From Forficula auricularia (lineage: Eukaryota > Arthropoda > Insecta > Dermaptera > Forficulidae), in NCBI GenBank assembly GCA_024734495.1, contig JALMQS010000161.1:680169-744168 (forward strand): a DNA stretch of 64,000 nt. The letters run 5' to 3'. This document shows positions 44,193-54,969 of the stretch, one piece after another (position 1 is the first letter of the stretch; every line of letters begins with the position of its first letter). The notes under the pieces are model-generated. The model had not been told where the DNA came from. It searched no databases and saw only the letters and a program-made list of their open reading frames with translations. The translations under genes were made by a program, and so were the position numbers.

Positions 44193-45072
44193 TAGAGAAA
44201 GAATTTAATTTTTAGACAAAATCTAGGATTTTAGTAGAAATATTTTTATATTGCGATATCAGAGGGAATTCATCCCCTCAGGAGTATATCATTCTACTTT
44301 TAAATTCAAATATATGGTGTATTTTAGAGAACTGTTTTCGCTTGCTATCTTATTCATACATTTCTAAAGCTATGCTTAATAATGAAAAAAATTGAATTAT
44401 ATTTTATTAAAAAAATCAAATATATTCAATTTACCTTATTATTTTAAGAATAACAAAAATCGATATTCTTCAAAAAGCATATTAATTAGTTAAATTCGGA
44501 TGATCGAACAAGAATGAAAATTCAGATTACTCTTAAATGTTCAACATCAAAAATGAAGTAATTTATTTATGAAAGGAAGTTTTGTCAGGCGACATTGATT
44601 GATTATCAAATAGAAGAGTGAGAGAGAGAGAGAGAGAGATTTCCTGAATGTTTTTCCGTCAAGATAAAGCAATTAGCAAAATAGGTCTATCTCTCTCTCT
44701 GAGCGTTTGATTACGAATGCACAATCAGGTAAATGAGGCGACAAGATGGGGTGACGATGGGGTTGGATGTTGGGGGTTGAAAGCGAGTGCCTGGAGGGTG
44801 GAAAAGCAGGCGGATGCGAAACACAAATCCCAAGCACTCTGCGAGATCAGACCGGGCTGGCTGCCTTGCCTCGAACCGACTTTGTCCTCGCATTTGTCAC
44901 CGTGGAAAATGGACCCTCCGAGAAACAGATCACCAAACAACAATAGCTCGAGATTGATTCAGTTTCCCTTCCAGTAAATCAAAAGAAAAACAATCTCATC
45001 TCTTAACAATTACTCTCCTACTTTGCTATTGCAAGCTAATTGATTTATCATCCTGCAAAAGGAATAAATAAA
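44193..45072. other. Unassigned; GC-rich, possibly unique block at 44700-44980
   Basis: (GA)n at 44613-44638 and (CT)n near 44690. Then about 280 bp of near-50 % GC sequence in which an 86-codon plus frame (44717-44977) and minus frames are open. No domain recognised. This is one of the few stretches here that could be host exon or conserved non-coding DNA. Confidence 0.35.
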
Positions 45073-45445
45073 TACAATGAAACCCCTCAAATCCGAACTC
45101 AAAAAAGAGAAACTTATTTATTTAGTCACTAAAACAATTATGTATATATTCTACATTATAACGCTGGCCTTGTGGTCCGTCAATACGTGCGCGCGCGCTG
45201 GTCTGTCCACCACGTAGAAGCAGAAGGATGGCGGACTCCTTTGAGGTTACGGCGACCAAGGTCTGGAACTCACTGCCACTCAACGTAAGGAAGATGGGGC
45301 GTCCTGAAGCATTCGAGGCAGAACTTCGCAAGCACCTAACTTAATAGTTTATTTCTATTTTCTATTTTTGTATTCTATATGTTGGCATTGTTATTTTTTA
45401 TAAGCCACAGCCCCAATTAGTTCGGATTTGAGGGGTTTCACTTTA
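45073..45445. mobile_element. pogo/Tigger-like MITE carrying a LINE tail
   Basis: 45075-45443 between TA dinucleotides. Ends CAATGAAACCCCTCAAATCC and the inverse of AAGTGAAACCCCTCAAATCC. The CAGTGAAACCYC...ATCCGAAC terminal style is that of pogo/Tigger elements. The interior is mostly the LINE fragment 45178-45344. Confidence 0.78.
45178..45344 (+). pseudogene. LINE tail fragment, third type, inside a MITE
   Basis: An uninterrupted frame reads LVCPPRRSRRMADSFEVTA, then TKVWNSLPLNVRKM, then RPEAFEAELRKHLT and TAA. The Trp-Asn-Ser-Leu-Pro and final Phe-x-x-x-Leu-x-x-x-Leu pattern is the C-terminus of a non-LTR retrotransposon, different in sequence from the FANSFIP family. GC content is well above its surroundings, including (CG)n at about 45189-45198. 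Confidence 0.75.
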
Positions 45446-46432
45446 ATTTGAAATGCCGTCAAAAAAAGTAACAACATTTAATTAAATTTCAGGCTGCTTC
45501 TTTCTAGTTTTACTTTTTGCATTGATTAACTTAAAATTTTGAAATCATCTTTACGGAAATTCATCTACTGGAGATCTTTTTCGGGGAAAATCACTAGAAC
45601 TTTTACTTTTTATTTTTAACTTTATCATTCTCATCAGTATGGTCAAGAATTGTTATTATGCAGGAAAAAGTGATCTCTACCTTGCCGGGCGGGGGCTCTA
45701 GTATTGAAATCACTCATTTTTATATGATAAATTTTTCTTCAGCGACGGACTGGTATTTACAGACCGAGGATTACTGAACATTTTAAATGATTATTTCAGA
45801 ACGCAAATAACATATCCCATACTGTAGTGTGATCAGCACACACCCCAAAAGTGAAATTCTTATTCGGCAAATCCATTCGGTTTTAGGGGTAAATAACCCC
45901 TGAAGTTGTCAAAAAATTGTAAAATCAAGTCATTTCAAAATGGTTAAATTTGATTTCAGGACATTTACAATGGCGATATTTACTATTTTGAAAGAAGGAA
46001 GAACGATGTTTTTGGTAGAGCCTAAATTTTACGCAGCCTTGAAGAAGAGGTGACGAATTGATTGCCTATATTCAGGCGTATGGTGCGTACAAGGCTAGAA
46101 TTTTTCTTTAGGAATAATCTAAATGTTTTCAAATATTGCTTAGGAATAACCTATACAAATTTAAGTATAGGTATAATATATATCTATACGTCTATGTATG
46201 AGCCGTTCAGAGGCCAATCCAATTAAGTCTATAAACCAAAAAAATATGTTTTTTTAAATCCCAAATTCATTAGAAAACAATTTCAGAAGAAATAAAAAGA
46301 AGGCTCTACTGATGAAAACCAGAACCAGGAGTTTAGTACACACACAAATAATAAATCTAATTGGTTAGCTAAGAATTTAAGAAAATGAATAAAATTGGGC
46401 TTAGAATTGGATGAGCTTCTGAACTACTCATA
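45446..46432. other. Unassigned AT-rich sequence
   Basis: TATGGTCAAGAATTGTTATTATGC near 45649 may be a tiny relic of element X. CTTGCCGGGCGGGGGCTC at 45681 is a short GC patch. No gene. Confidence 0.4.
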
Positions 46433-46772
46433 TACAGTGAAAATCGCATAACACGAAACTGACCGGACCGCAGTGCATAAAAAAAAATATTAATAAAAAC
46501 TTAATAAACTTTAATATATACCATATATATGAAAGTATGTAATTTTAAATTTCCTTTATAAAAACAAATAAAAATTTATTGATTTTTTGGAAAATAACAT
46601 ATTTTGTTCATTCCGAGAAGCGAAATCTTTTCGTGTTGAGAGAATTTCGTTTCGTGTTTAAAGAAAAATAATGTATGAAAATACCTAGTATTTTGTCTGG
46701 GCCGAATTATTATTTGGTGTTAACCGATTTTTCATATAAAGCGTTTTCACGTTAAACGATTTCCGCACTGTA
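46433..46772. mobile_element. TA-flanked MITE (CAGTG...AAATCG ends)
   Basis: 46435-46770: left CAGTGAAAATCGCATAACAC, right the inverse of CAGTGCGGAAATCGTTTAAC. TA on both sides. 336 bp, Tc1/pogo style, no coding. Confidence 0.75.
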
Positions 46773-46864
46773 TATACAAATTTAAAGTCTGTTATTTCAA
46801 AAATATACAAAAATCCGTATTATTTTTCGTCTTTTATATACGATAACTGAAGGACGATAATAAT

Positions 46865-47480
46865 TTTTATAAAAAAAATAAAACTGACTTCAAAATACTA
46901 AATGCAAAAAATAAAATAATAAGAACTCAAAATCAATAAAATGCACTAAAAGGTGTAAAATAATTATCTAATTTAGTTACAACTAAACGACGAAATATTA
47001 ACATGAAATCGTTTTTTGAAGTCGGTGCTAAACAAACTATATATACGAGCGTACCCGCCAAACTTACTAAGTAAGATCCGTCAAGTTTGATTCATAAAAT
47101 AAATATTTTTGGCACCGACTTCAAAAAGTGATTTCATGTTAATATTTCGTCGTTTAGTTGTAACTAAATTAGATAACTATTTTATACCTTTTAGCGCATT
47201 TTATTTGATTTTTGAGTTCTTATTATTTTATTTTTTGCATTGAGTTTTTTTGAAGTTAGTTGTATTTTTTTTTATAAAAATTATTATTATTTTTCTCTTT
47301 TTAGTGATGTTATTAATAGTGACTTAATATAATACCTTGCATGCATCTCTTAAGAGAAAGCGTCCGGCGAATGAATCAGAAAATGATAATAAAATAAAAT
47401 TCATAAAGAGAGAAATTATCTCGAAACGTTAGCGGGTTTTAAATGAATGTTTTAAGTTTTTTTTATAAATGATTTTATTA
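46865..47480. repeat. Dispersed repeat W, foldback-type copy
   Basis: AAACTGACTTCAAAATAC and TTTTTTGAAGTCGGTGC, then mirrored GGCACCGACTTCAAAAAG, TTAGTTGTAACTAAATTAG and TTTTTTGAAGTTAG. The left half of W is present twice in inverted orientation around about 47065, followed by a GCGTCCGGCGAATGAATCAG block shared with copy 1. Confidence 0.72.
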
Positions 47481-47489
47481 TGAAACTCT

Positions 47490-47541
47490 TTTTAACTAGT
47501 AAGAACGCGTTCTTACTAAAAAACGGGGTTTTACTGCAACG
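47490..47541 (-). repeat. Solo end of the CAGTAAAAACCCG foldback family
   Basis: AACTAGTAAGAACGCGTTCT then TACTAAAAAACGGGGTTTTACTGC matches the right end of the element at 30963-31998. Confidence 0.65.
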
Positions 47542-48345
47542 TAATAATAAGTCCTGACTTAACATTATTTCAAAATGATAATTTAGATAGAAATGAAATT
47601 CAAAGTATTCTCTAATGGTGATTTTAAATTCTTTGAAATCAGAGTAAAGAGAAAGAGAGAAGTTCTTTGGGGCAAAAAAATCTTAACAAAAATGATTTAT
47701 ATGGAAAAATAAATCTCTTTCCCGTATACATAGATATATGGTATATACACCCACAAGCTCGTTATTTGATGTTTAGTAATTTATTCCAAATGATTATCAT
47801 AAAAAAAAATCAGAACAGATGGATTCAAATATCAAATTCCACCCCCGCACAGACACAAACAGAGACCACCCTGCAGCTACGTTAGGAGAATAGAAATATA
47901 TAGAGCTATCCAGCATCCAAATCCACAACTCTGATCCATCTCTCTCGTTTCATATTACATCAATAGATAATAAAAACTCTCATAAATGATTTTCTTCACG
48001 TTTCTACTTTAACTTTGATGAAAAATTGATCCTCTAAATCATTCTCCCCCCCGAGAAAAAAAAGGATCTCACGTTAAATAAAACGAAAAAACAAAACAGA
48101 GGAATTACTTCCATAGATCTTTGAAGACAGATTTCTAATAATAATGTAAAATATTATGCTGGTGCTAAATACTCTGCTCCTGGTTATAAGTTTCACCGTT
48201 TTTATTCTGTATGGATGTCACTCTTATGGCCAGTTTCATAAAAAAAAATAATCCTCGGCTTACTCAACTCTAGGTTGAGAGTTATCCTAGAGTTCCAAAC
48301 AATATGAATTTCATAAAACAAAAAATAATTTTTAAGAAAAAAATA
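47542..48345. other. Unassigned; partly unique-looking
   Basis: 47820-47950 (CCACCCCCGCACAGACAC and following) is less AT-rich. No repeat or gene supported. Confidence 0.4.
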
Positions 48346-48348
48346 AAA

Positions 48349-49053
48349 ACCGACTTCAAAAAATTAAATGCAACAAATAAAATACACTAAAAGGTATAAA
48401 ATAATTATTATCTTGTTTAGTTACAACTAAACGACGAAATATTAACATGAAATTACTTTTTGAAGTCGGTGCCAAACTAACTATACCTATAAGCGAGCAT
48501 ACCCTCCAAACGTACTAAGTAAGATCCGTCGAGTGCGATTCATAAAAGGTATATGTTTGGCACCAACTTCAAAAAGTAATTTCATGTTAATATTTCGTCG
48601 TTTAGTTGTAACTAAATAAGATAATAATTATTTTATACCTTTTAGTGTATTTTATTTGTTGCATTTAATTTTGAAGTCGGTTTTATTTTTTTCTTAAAAA
48701 TATTTTTATTTTCTCTTTTTAGTGATGTTGTTAATAGTGATCATATCATCAGAACTTGACCAAATTAATATGACACCATCCCTAAGACACCCCTTTCGGA
48801 TAAAAAAAGAACCATCGAAATCGGTTCATAAACAAAGAGGTTAGGTCTAAACAAACCTAATAAAAAAGGTCTAATACCTATGAAAAAAATACGAAAAAAA
48901 TGGGACCAATCGGAAGCTAGACTGGACCCAATGCAAAAAAATTTTTCAAAATCGGTTGAGAATTGGCGGAGATATGAGGTAACATAGGCACAAAAAAAAA
49001 AAAAAAAAAAAAAAATTCAGTCGAATAGAGAACCTCCTCCTTTTTTGAAGTCG
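48349..49053. repeat. Dispersed repeat W, inverted copy
   Basis: 48349-48690 is a foldback of the W end (CCGACTTCAAAAAATTAAAT / AATTTTGAAGTCGG). 48700-49053 is the reverse complement of 42199-42520, ending CCTCCTCCTTTTTTGAAGTC. A poly-A run of about 24 sits at 48991-49014. Orientation is opposite to copy 1. Confidence 0.78.
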
Positions 49054-49260
49054 GTTAAAAATAGTGTCGAGTTAGCTCACCCTGAGTCAAGGTTAGGAAA
49101 ATAGGTTGGCAATGGCCAAATTCCCTAGATTTTAGTTATTTTTAGAAAAAAAAAACAATTATGTTTAAATTTTTTTTTTGTTTTCTATTCATTTCATTCA
49201 AATGAATGAATGTCTTGTATTCTTTTATTATTTAAAAACAATCAAAATTTTTTTCTATTT

Positions 49261-49466
49261 AATCATATAAAAATGGGGGGGGGTCAGATAGGCTAGGCGG
49301 TAGCGTATCATCCTGCTAACCAAGTGGACCCGGGTTCGAATCCGACTCGAGGCATTCGGCTAAAATCTGACCCCCGGGGTAGAGACAAAATTTAAAAAAT
49401 ATATAGTATCGTAAATTGGCTTATGGCTACAAGGGCCGAAAAGCCAAAAAAAAATCATATAAAAAT
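49261..49466 (+). mobile_element. Complete tRNA-derived SINE with 14-bp TSD
   Basis: AATCATATAAAAAT stands at 49261-49274 and 49453-49466. The 178-bp body starts with a G-run, then A box GGCTAGGCGGTAGCG, B box GGGTTCGAATCC (49332-49343), a short unique part (CGTAAATTGGCTTATGGCTA, CAAGGGCCGAAAAGCC) and an A-rich tail. Pol III boxes, A-tail and long TSD show LINE-mediated retroposition. The perfect TSD argues for recent insertion. Confidence 0.9.
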
Positions 49467-50319
49467 AAACTGGTAAAAAAGTAAATATATAGATACAACA
49501 AAACTGAGACAAATCATGTAATTTTAAAAATTTGAAATGTATTGAATAAGTGGATATTAAATTTTAGAACCAATCTTCAATTAAGCGTAAAAGAACTCCC
49601 AATTTCACAATAGAAGAGGAGAAACATCTTGTTTTTCTCGTTAATAAATATAAAGATGTGTTGGAATCTAAGCGTTCAGATTCTGATGCTAATTTAAAGA
49701 AAAAATAAAGTAAAAATATGGGATGATTTGGCATCAGAATTTAATGCTGACTCCAATCGTTTCCGATCTAATTTTATTCTACGAAATAAATATAAAAATT
49801 TAGCTATTTTATTAGAAATATCTGCTTTCTTCGATTTTAGTTTGAAATTTTTTTAATTTAATTTATTAGATATTTACTTTTAAAAAATATACCTATATAA
49901 TGAATTCTTTTGTTTTATTCTAGTTCCGTGTTAACATAAATTAAAATTCATATATTTCATTATTCGTTCCATGATTCTATATAACATTTATATAGGTATA
50001 TTTGGCTATATTTAATATTATAAATAATAATAATAATAATAATAAAATTATAAAAATAAATAATATAATATAAGTTTTGAATTCTTTTGATTTGAATCTC
50101 TAACCTATAAAATGTTTTTCTAGTGTAAATAAACATAGGATTATCCCCAGGATAAAGGTTAACCCATCAATTTCGGAGAGTTAAATATAGGGGGTTAAGT
50201 TTGAGATCACCTATGTTTTTTTTATGAAACACATTTCGAGAGGTAACCCCAGGATGTTCCCTAGCATAGGGTCATCCTATTTTTATGAAACTGGCCCTTA
50301 TTGTTTGAAATCGTCTAGG
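49467..50319. other. Unassigned AT-rich sequence
   Basis: Contains an (AAT)n tract at about 50025-50045. Short frames with KRRTPNFTIEEE-like wording near 49585 hint at a decayed Myb/MADF-type transposase accessory domain, but the call is too weak to annotate. Confidence 0.3.
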
Positions 50320-50374
50320 TACAGTAAACTCCCGATTAATCCGTGCATGAATTTAATTAAAAAAAAAAAAAATA

Positions 50375-50499
50375 TCAATCGCATTAGTCACACGGCCCTG
50401 AATTCTGTTGACACTTTGTTGGAGTACATCGACCAATGGGAATTCGAGTACTATAACGACATAATAGCTCTTACAAAAATTCGAACTGATATTAAATAA
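50375..50499 (+). pseudogene. pogo/Tigger transposase C-terminal remnant
   Basis: The frame reads RISHTALNSVDTLLEYIDQW, then EFEYYNDIIALTKIRTDIK and a stop. S-H-x-x-A-L-x-x-x-D-x-L-L-x-Y-x-x-Q closely follows the C-terminal helix region of Tigger-like transposases. The DDE domain and DNA-binding domain are lost. Confidence 0.68.
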
Positions 50500-50503
50500 A
50501 CTG

Positions 50504-51000
50504 CAACGGATCGTTGCTAAACTTTATCCAAATTCATTTGAAATATTAATATGTTTGTTTCTTTATTATTAATCAGATATCACTTGCAATTTGTAGTTCA
50601 TATTGAAATTAATTCAAAAATAATTCTCATTTAAGAGTCGAGGAATAACCATTCTACATTGGATTTTTGACGTTTCGGTTTTTATTGGTAACCATTGCTG
50701 AAGACATAGAGGAATCGACTTAAAATCAAAAATAGCCATCGATTCTCATCTAATACTTGAGGAATAACAATTCTACATTAGGTTTTTGACGTTTCGATTA
50801 TTATTGGTAACCATTGCTGAAGACATGGAGGAAACGACTTAAAATCAAAAATAACGATCGATTCTTATCTAATACTAGAGGAATAACCTTATTGAATTCC
50901 ATTTTTGATGTTTTGACTATTAATGGAAACCTCTACTTAAAATGTAGAAGAATCGACTTAAAATCAAAAAGACTAAATTCTTTTATGGCAAACAACTCAA
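50504..51000 (-). repeat. Repeat family Y, inverted units facing the array
   Basis: About four diverged ~118-bp units in minus orientation (GATTCTCATTTAAGAGTCG, GATTCTCATCTAATACTTG at 50739, GATTCTTATCTAATACTAG at 50858). Sequence flips to plus orientation at about 51000 (ACAACTCAAGATGAGAATC). Confidence 0.8.
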
Positions 51001-51001
51001 G

Positions 51002-52010
51002 ATGAGAATCAATCGCTATTTTTGATTTTAAGTCGATTCATCTATGTCTTCAGCAATGGTTACCAATAAAAACGAAACGTCAAAAATCCAATATAGAATG
51101 ATTATTCCTCAAGTACTAGATGAGAATCAATCGCTATTTTTGGTTTAAAGTTGATTTCTCTATGTCTTCAGGAATGGTTACTAATAAAAACCGAAACGTC
51201 AAAAATCCAATATAGAATGGATATTTCTCAAGTATTAGATGAGAATCAATCGCTATTTTTTATTTTAAGTCGATTCCTCCATGTCTTCAGCAATGGTTAC
51301 TAATAAAAACCGAAACGTCAAAATCCAATATAGAATGATTATTCCTCAAGTACTAGATGAGAATCAATCGCTATTTTTGGTTTAAAGTCGATTTCTCTAT
51401 GTCTTCAGCAATGGTTACTAATAAAAACCGAAACGTCAAAAATCCAATATAGAATGGATTATTTCTCAAGTATTAGATGAGAATCAATCGCTATTTTTGA
51501 TTTTAAGTCGATTCCTCCATGTCTTCAGCAATGGTTACTAATAAAAACCGAAACGTCAAAAATCCAATATAGAATGATTATTCCTCAAGTACTAGATGAG
51601 AATCAATCGCTATTTTTGGTTTAAAGTCGATTTCTCTATGTCTTCAGCAATGGTTACTAATAAAAACCGAAACGTCAAAAATCCAATATAGAATGATTAT
51701 TCCTCAAGTACTAGATGAGAATCAATCGCTATTTTTGGTTTAAAGTCGATTTCTCTATGTCTTCAACAATGGTTACTAATAAAAACCGAAACGTCAAAAA
51801 TCCAATATAGAATGATTATTCCTCAAAGAACTAGATGAGAATCAATCGCTATTTTTGGTTTAAAATCGATTTCTCTATGTCTTCAGCAATGGTTACTAAT
51901 AAAAACCGAAACGTCAAAAATCCAATATAGAATGATTATTCCTCAAGTACTAGATGAGAATCAATCGCTATTTTTGGTTTAAAATCGATTTCTCTGTCTT
52001 CAGCAAAGGT
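51002..52010 (+). repeat. ~119-bp minisatellite, nine units
   Basis: GAGAATCAATCGCTATTTTT recurs at 51004, 51122, 51241, 51359, 51479, 51598, 51717, 51837 and 51956, so spacing is 118-120 bp. Each unit includes AAGTCGATTTCTCTATGTC, TTCAGCAATGGTTACTAATA and CGAAACGTCAAAAATCCAAT. Neighbouring units differ by only a few substitutions, so the array has homogenised recently. The ninth unit is truncated. No open frame through it. Confidence 0.95.
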
Positions 52011-52740
52011 AACGGATAAGAAAACAACGCAGTTGCTATGGTTACTCATAAAAATTCCTCCCAAATTTTTAGCATTTCACAGAGAGAAGCCTATCCATTC
52101 TTACTTAAGTTAGGTTAAATGAGGTATATTAAAACGATCAAATGAATAAATTTAAAATTTTTTTAAAAGTACTATCTTACTTTAGAGTAAAGTACTTTAA
52201 AATATAATTTTACTAAAAACTTTATTTAACCTTTTTTGTGGTCCCCAAGGTACTTAATTAGGATATTAAATTTCATCAAAATTGGTTAAGTCATTTTCAA
52301 AATATTTAGAAAAAAATAAAAAAGTACCGAAATAAAGTACTAATGTTTGTGGGCCGATATGTACCAAAAACTAATCAGCGCTTCATTTTGTTAAACTAAT
52401 GGTAGGTTTTCAATTTCATTTCAATCGGTGCAACGGTGTGGAAAAAATCGTGGGCCAAAAAAGCGATAACATCCATACATACATACATCCATCCATACAT
52501 CCATCCATACGCACGCACTAAATGAAAAAATCGCCCTTTTTGGCCTCTCGACGAGACCCCATGTAATTTTTGACAAAACCGTCACGTGTTAAAATTCAAC
52601 CTATATGAATACTACAATTTGTGACTTTAATTGAGTCCATGGGTTCCGTAGTCTTTACCTGAGGACCCTTTGAAGCCACGCTTGCCCCGAGAGCGATTGC
52701 AATACTTTACCCATGCTTTGCATTGGATAAAGTAAAAATC
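52011..52740 (+). repeat. Repeat with terminal hairpin and (CATA/CATC)n tract
   Basis: ATCCATACATACATACATCC microsatellite at 52470-52510. GGCCTCTCGACGAGACCCC at 52541. The hairpin TACTTTACCCATGC / GCATTGGATAAAGTA at 52703-52735 matches the inverted one at 3445. The hairpin end suggests a dispersed element, type unknown. Confidence 0.5.
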
Positions 52741-52924
52741 ATTAAAAGATTCCTGCAAACAAACCAAATTCACAGATTTTCTTAATAATAATGAGCATTA
52801 AACATGTTAAAATAATTGTCTACTTTAGAAATGTATAATATGTTGTATTTTAGAAATAAATAATTATAGTTCGGATTATCCGTGTTTTTCGATTACCCGT
52901 GCCGATAATCGGGAATTTACTGTA

Positions 52925-53385
52925 GGTATTAGGGTGGTTCGTATTTTGGGTATTTTCGAATTCTTTACGCTGACAGGGGCTCATATGGCTCGAAATAAAT
53001 AAATAAAAATATCCCCCAAGATTCAAGTTCTATCTCAATTATAACCTTTGTCCCCAACGATGTAAGTTTTTCATCTAAATACCCCATGTTTTTAACCATT
53101 GAAAGATCAATTTTTCATTCCGGCCAAAGTAATGGTTCAAAAAATTTGAAACTTTGTAGACTTTATCTTTATAATAACTCAGTAACACTAAGATATATCA
53201 GTATTTTATCTAGCTGTAACTCCAAATTTATGATAGCTGAAAATCTGTAAAAATTCTGAGGGATAGCTACTATTATAAGGATAAAGTCTACAGAGTTTAA
53301 AATTTTTTGAACCATTACTTTGGCCGGAATGAAAAATTGATCGTTCAATGCCAAAAACCCCTTGAATAATACTGATTTTAAAAAG
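52925..53385. other. Local inverted repeat, otherwise unassigned
   Basis: TTGAAAGATCAATTTTTCATTC and the CCGGCCAAAGTAATGG block (53100-53160) mirror TTACTTTGGCCGGAATGAAA (53315-53345) around about 53220. It is a ~250-bp foldback with no coding content. Confidence 0.65.
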
Positions 53386-54080
53386 TACAGGGTGGGGCAT
53401 AAAGATCTACCACATTTTGAAGAGGTATAAAAAAATGAAAAAATTTAACTAGGAAGAAACTGAATATATTTTTGAAAAGAACATAAAATATATATTTTTT
53501 TAATGTATTATAAACATTATCAGACAAAAAAAAAGGGGGGGGGGGTAAAAAATGAAAATTCTAGCCCTTTCGACCAAACTCAACCAAATTTTGTATACAT
53601 ATTCTGTGAGCCCCAAAAAGACTAGAAATGCAAAAACTAACCACCCAAAATGGGGGGAGGGTCAAAAATGAAAATTCTAGCCCTTTCGACCAAAATCAAC
53701 CAAATTTTGTATACATATTCTGTGGGCCCTAAAGAAGTCTAGAAATGCAAAAACTAACCACCAAAAATGGGGGGAGTGTCAAAAATGAAAATTCTAGTCC
53801 TTTCGACCAAACTATGTATACAAAATTTGGTTAGTTTTTGCATTTCTAGCCTTCTCGGGGATCCACAGAATATGTATACAAAATTTGGTTGAGTTTGGTC
53901 AAAAAGGGCTATAATTTTTTTTACTCCCCCCCCCCCTTTTTTTGTCTGATAATATTTAAAATACATTAAAAAAAATTTCATTTATTTTATTTTCAAAAAT
54001 ATATTTAGTTTTTTATAGTTAAATTTTTTCATTTTTTATATCTCTTCAAAATGTGGTAGATCTTTATGCCCCACCCTGTA
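53386..54080. mobile_element. TA-flanked MITE, CAGGGTGGGGCATAAAGATC ends, expanded copy
   Basis: 53388-54078, same ends as 7343-7744 with TA at each side. Inside are two direct ~116-bp minisatellite units (about 53574 and 53690) and then the inverted half (53810-53905). It is 289 bp longer than the 7.3-kb copy, about two and a half units. Confidence 0.9.
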
Positions 54081-54489
54081 TAATAATTAAATTAAAAAAA
54101 TAATAATACAAAAATTAAATTAATTTGTAATGTTATAAGTAAGTAGAGCAAAAAATAAATGTTACTTCATTTATATTTTATAAAATAAAAAAATGTGTCT
54201 TTTTTTAATAAACCATTAATTTATCTCCAAACAATGTGGCTCCCTTTGAAACAGTTTTATAAATTTGCGGCTCCCAAAGTTAAGGTTAGTGGCCACCCCT
54301 GGTCTATAGTATCAATTGAAAAAAATCTAATGGTAAATTTGAAATGAAAAATACTATAATATCGATAGAATTTTTCAAAAGGAGTAAAGTATAAAATAAA
54401 GAGTTCTTTTTTAGACAGCATCCCTTGGTTGAAAAATCACCGCCCGCCCCTGATAGGTGTACCTATATAATCGTTTTCGAGAAACCGTG
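54081..54489. other. Unassigned; solo hAT-like end at 54301
   Basis: GGTTAGTGGCCACCCCTG ending at 54301 is the inverse of a CAGGGGTGGCCACTAACC terminus. The partner was not found. No gene. Confidence 0.4.
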
Positions 54490-54775
54490 AATAATTACTT
54501 TAATTAAGAACTTATCTAATTAAAGTTGCCTGAAAGATGAGACCTCGAGAGATCGATTTCTCGTCATCAAAAACCTTTAATCCGTGATTTTCATCGAATC
54601 GTTAGAAACCGATTATATATAAATATTCTAACAATTTCGATGAAAATCACGGATTAAGGGTTTTTGGTGACGAGAAATCGATCTTACGCGGTCTCATCTT
54701 CGGGCAACTTTAGTTTGATAAGTTTTTCCTTAATTAAAGTATTAAATTATTCACAGGAGTGCCAATAAAAAATTA
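54490..54775. repeat. Foldback of Helitron-derived sequence
   Basis: GATGAGACCTCGAGAGATCG, TTTCTCGTCATCAAAAACC and CCGTGATTTTCATCGAA mirror the same blocks in reverse around about 54620. The blocks resemble the 5' body of the local Helitron-like family (26020-26110). Confidence 0.7.
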
Positions 54776-54969
54776 TATATTTCCCTCAAACGATTTTGAT
54801 TAAACAAACTTTATAATTAACCATATTTTCGACGTGGAATCAATCTAACCACGACTTAAATTTGGTAGGTTTTTTAATTAATCTTTATCGAACAAATTTG
54901 GGTTCTTTGATAGTTTGAAATTTGTTTTATTTATTTATTCTTAAAAATACATTGTTCGATATAAATAAA

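Larger units (their letters stand above)
50320..52924 (+). mobile_element. pogo/Tigger-like element swollen by tandem repeats
   Basis: Ends CAGTAAACTCCCGATTAATC (50322) and the inverse of CAGTAAATTCCCGATTATCG (to 52922), TA on both sides. A pogo-type transposase C-terminus is at 50375-50499. The remaining ~2.4 kb is mostly repeat family Y, a ~119-bp array and another repeat (52080-52740), so the element has been colonised by tandem DNA. Confidence 0.8.

Noticed and set aside
51002..52010. CRISPR-like array
   Set aside because: Units are 119-bp head-to-tail minisatellite repeats without unique spacers, in a eukaryotic genome.
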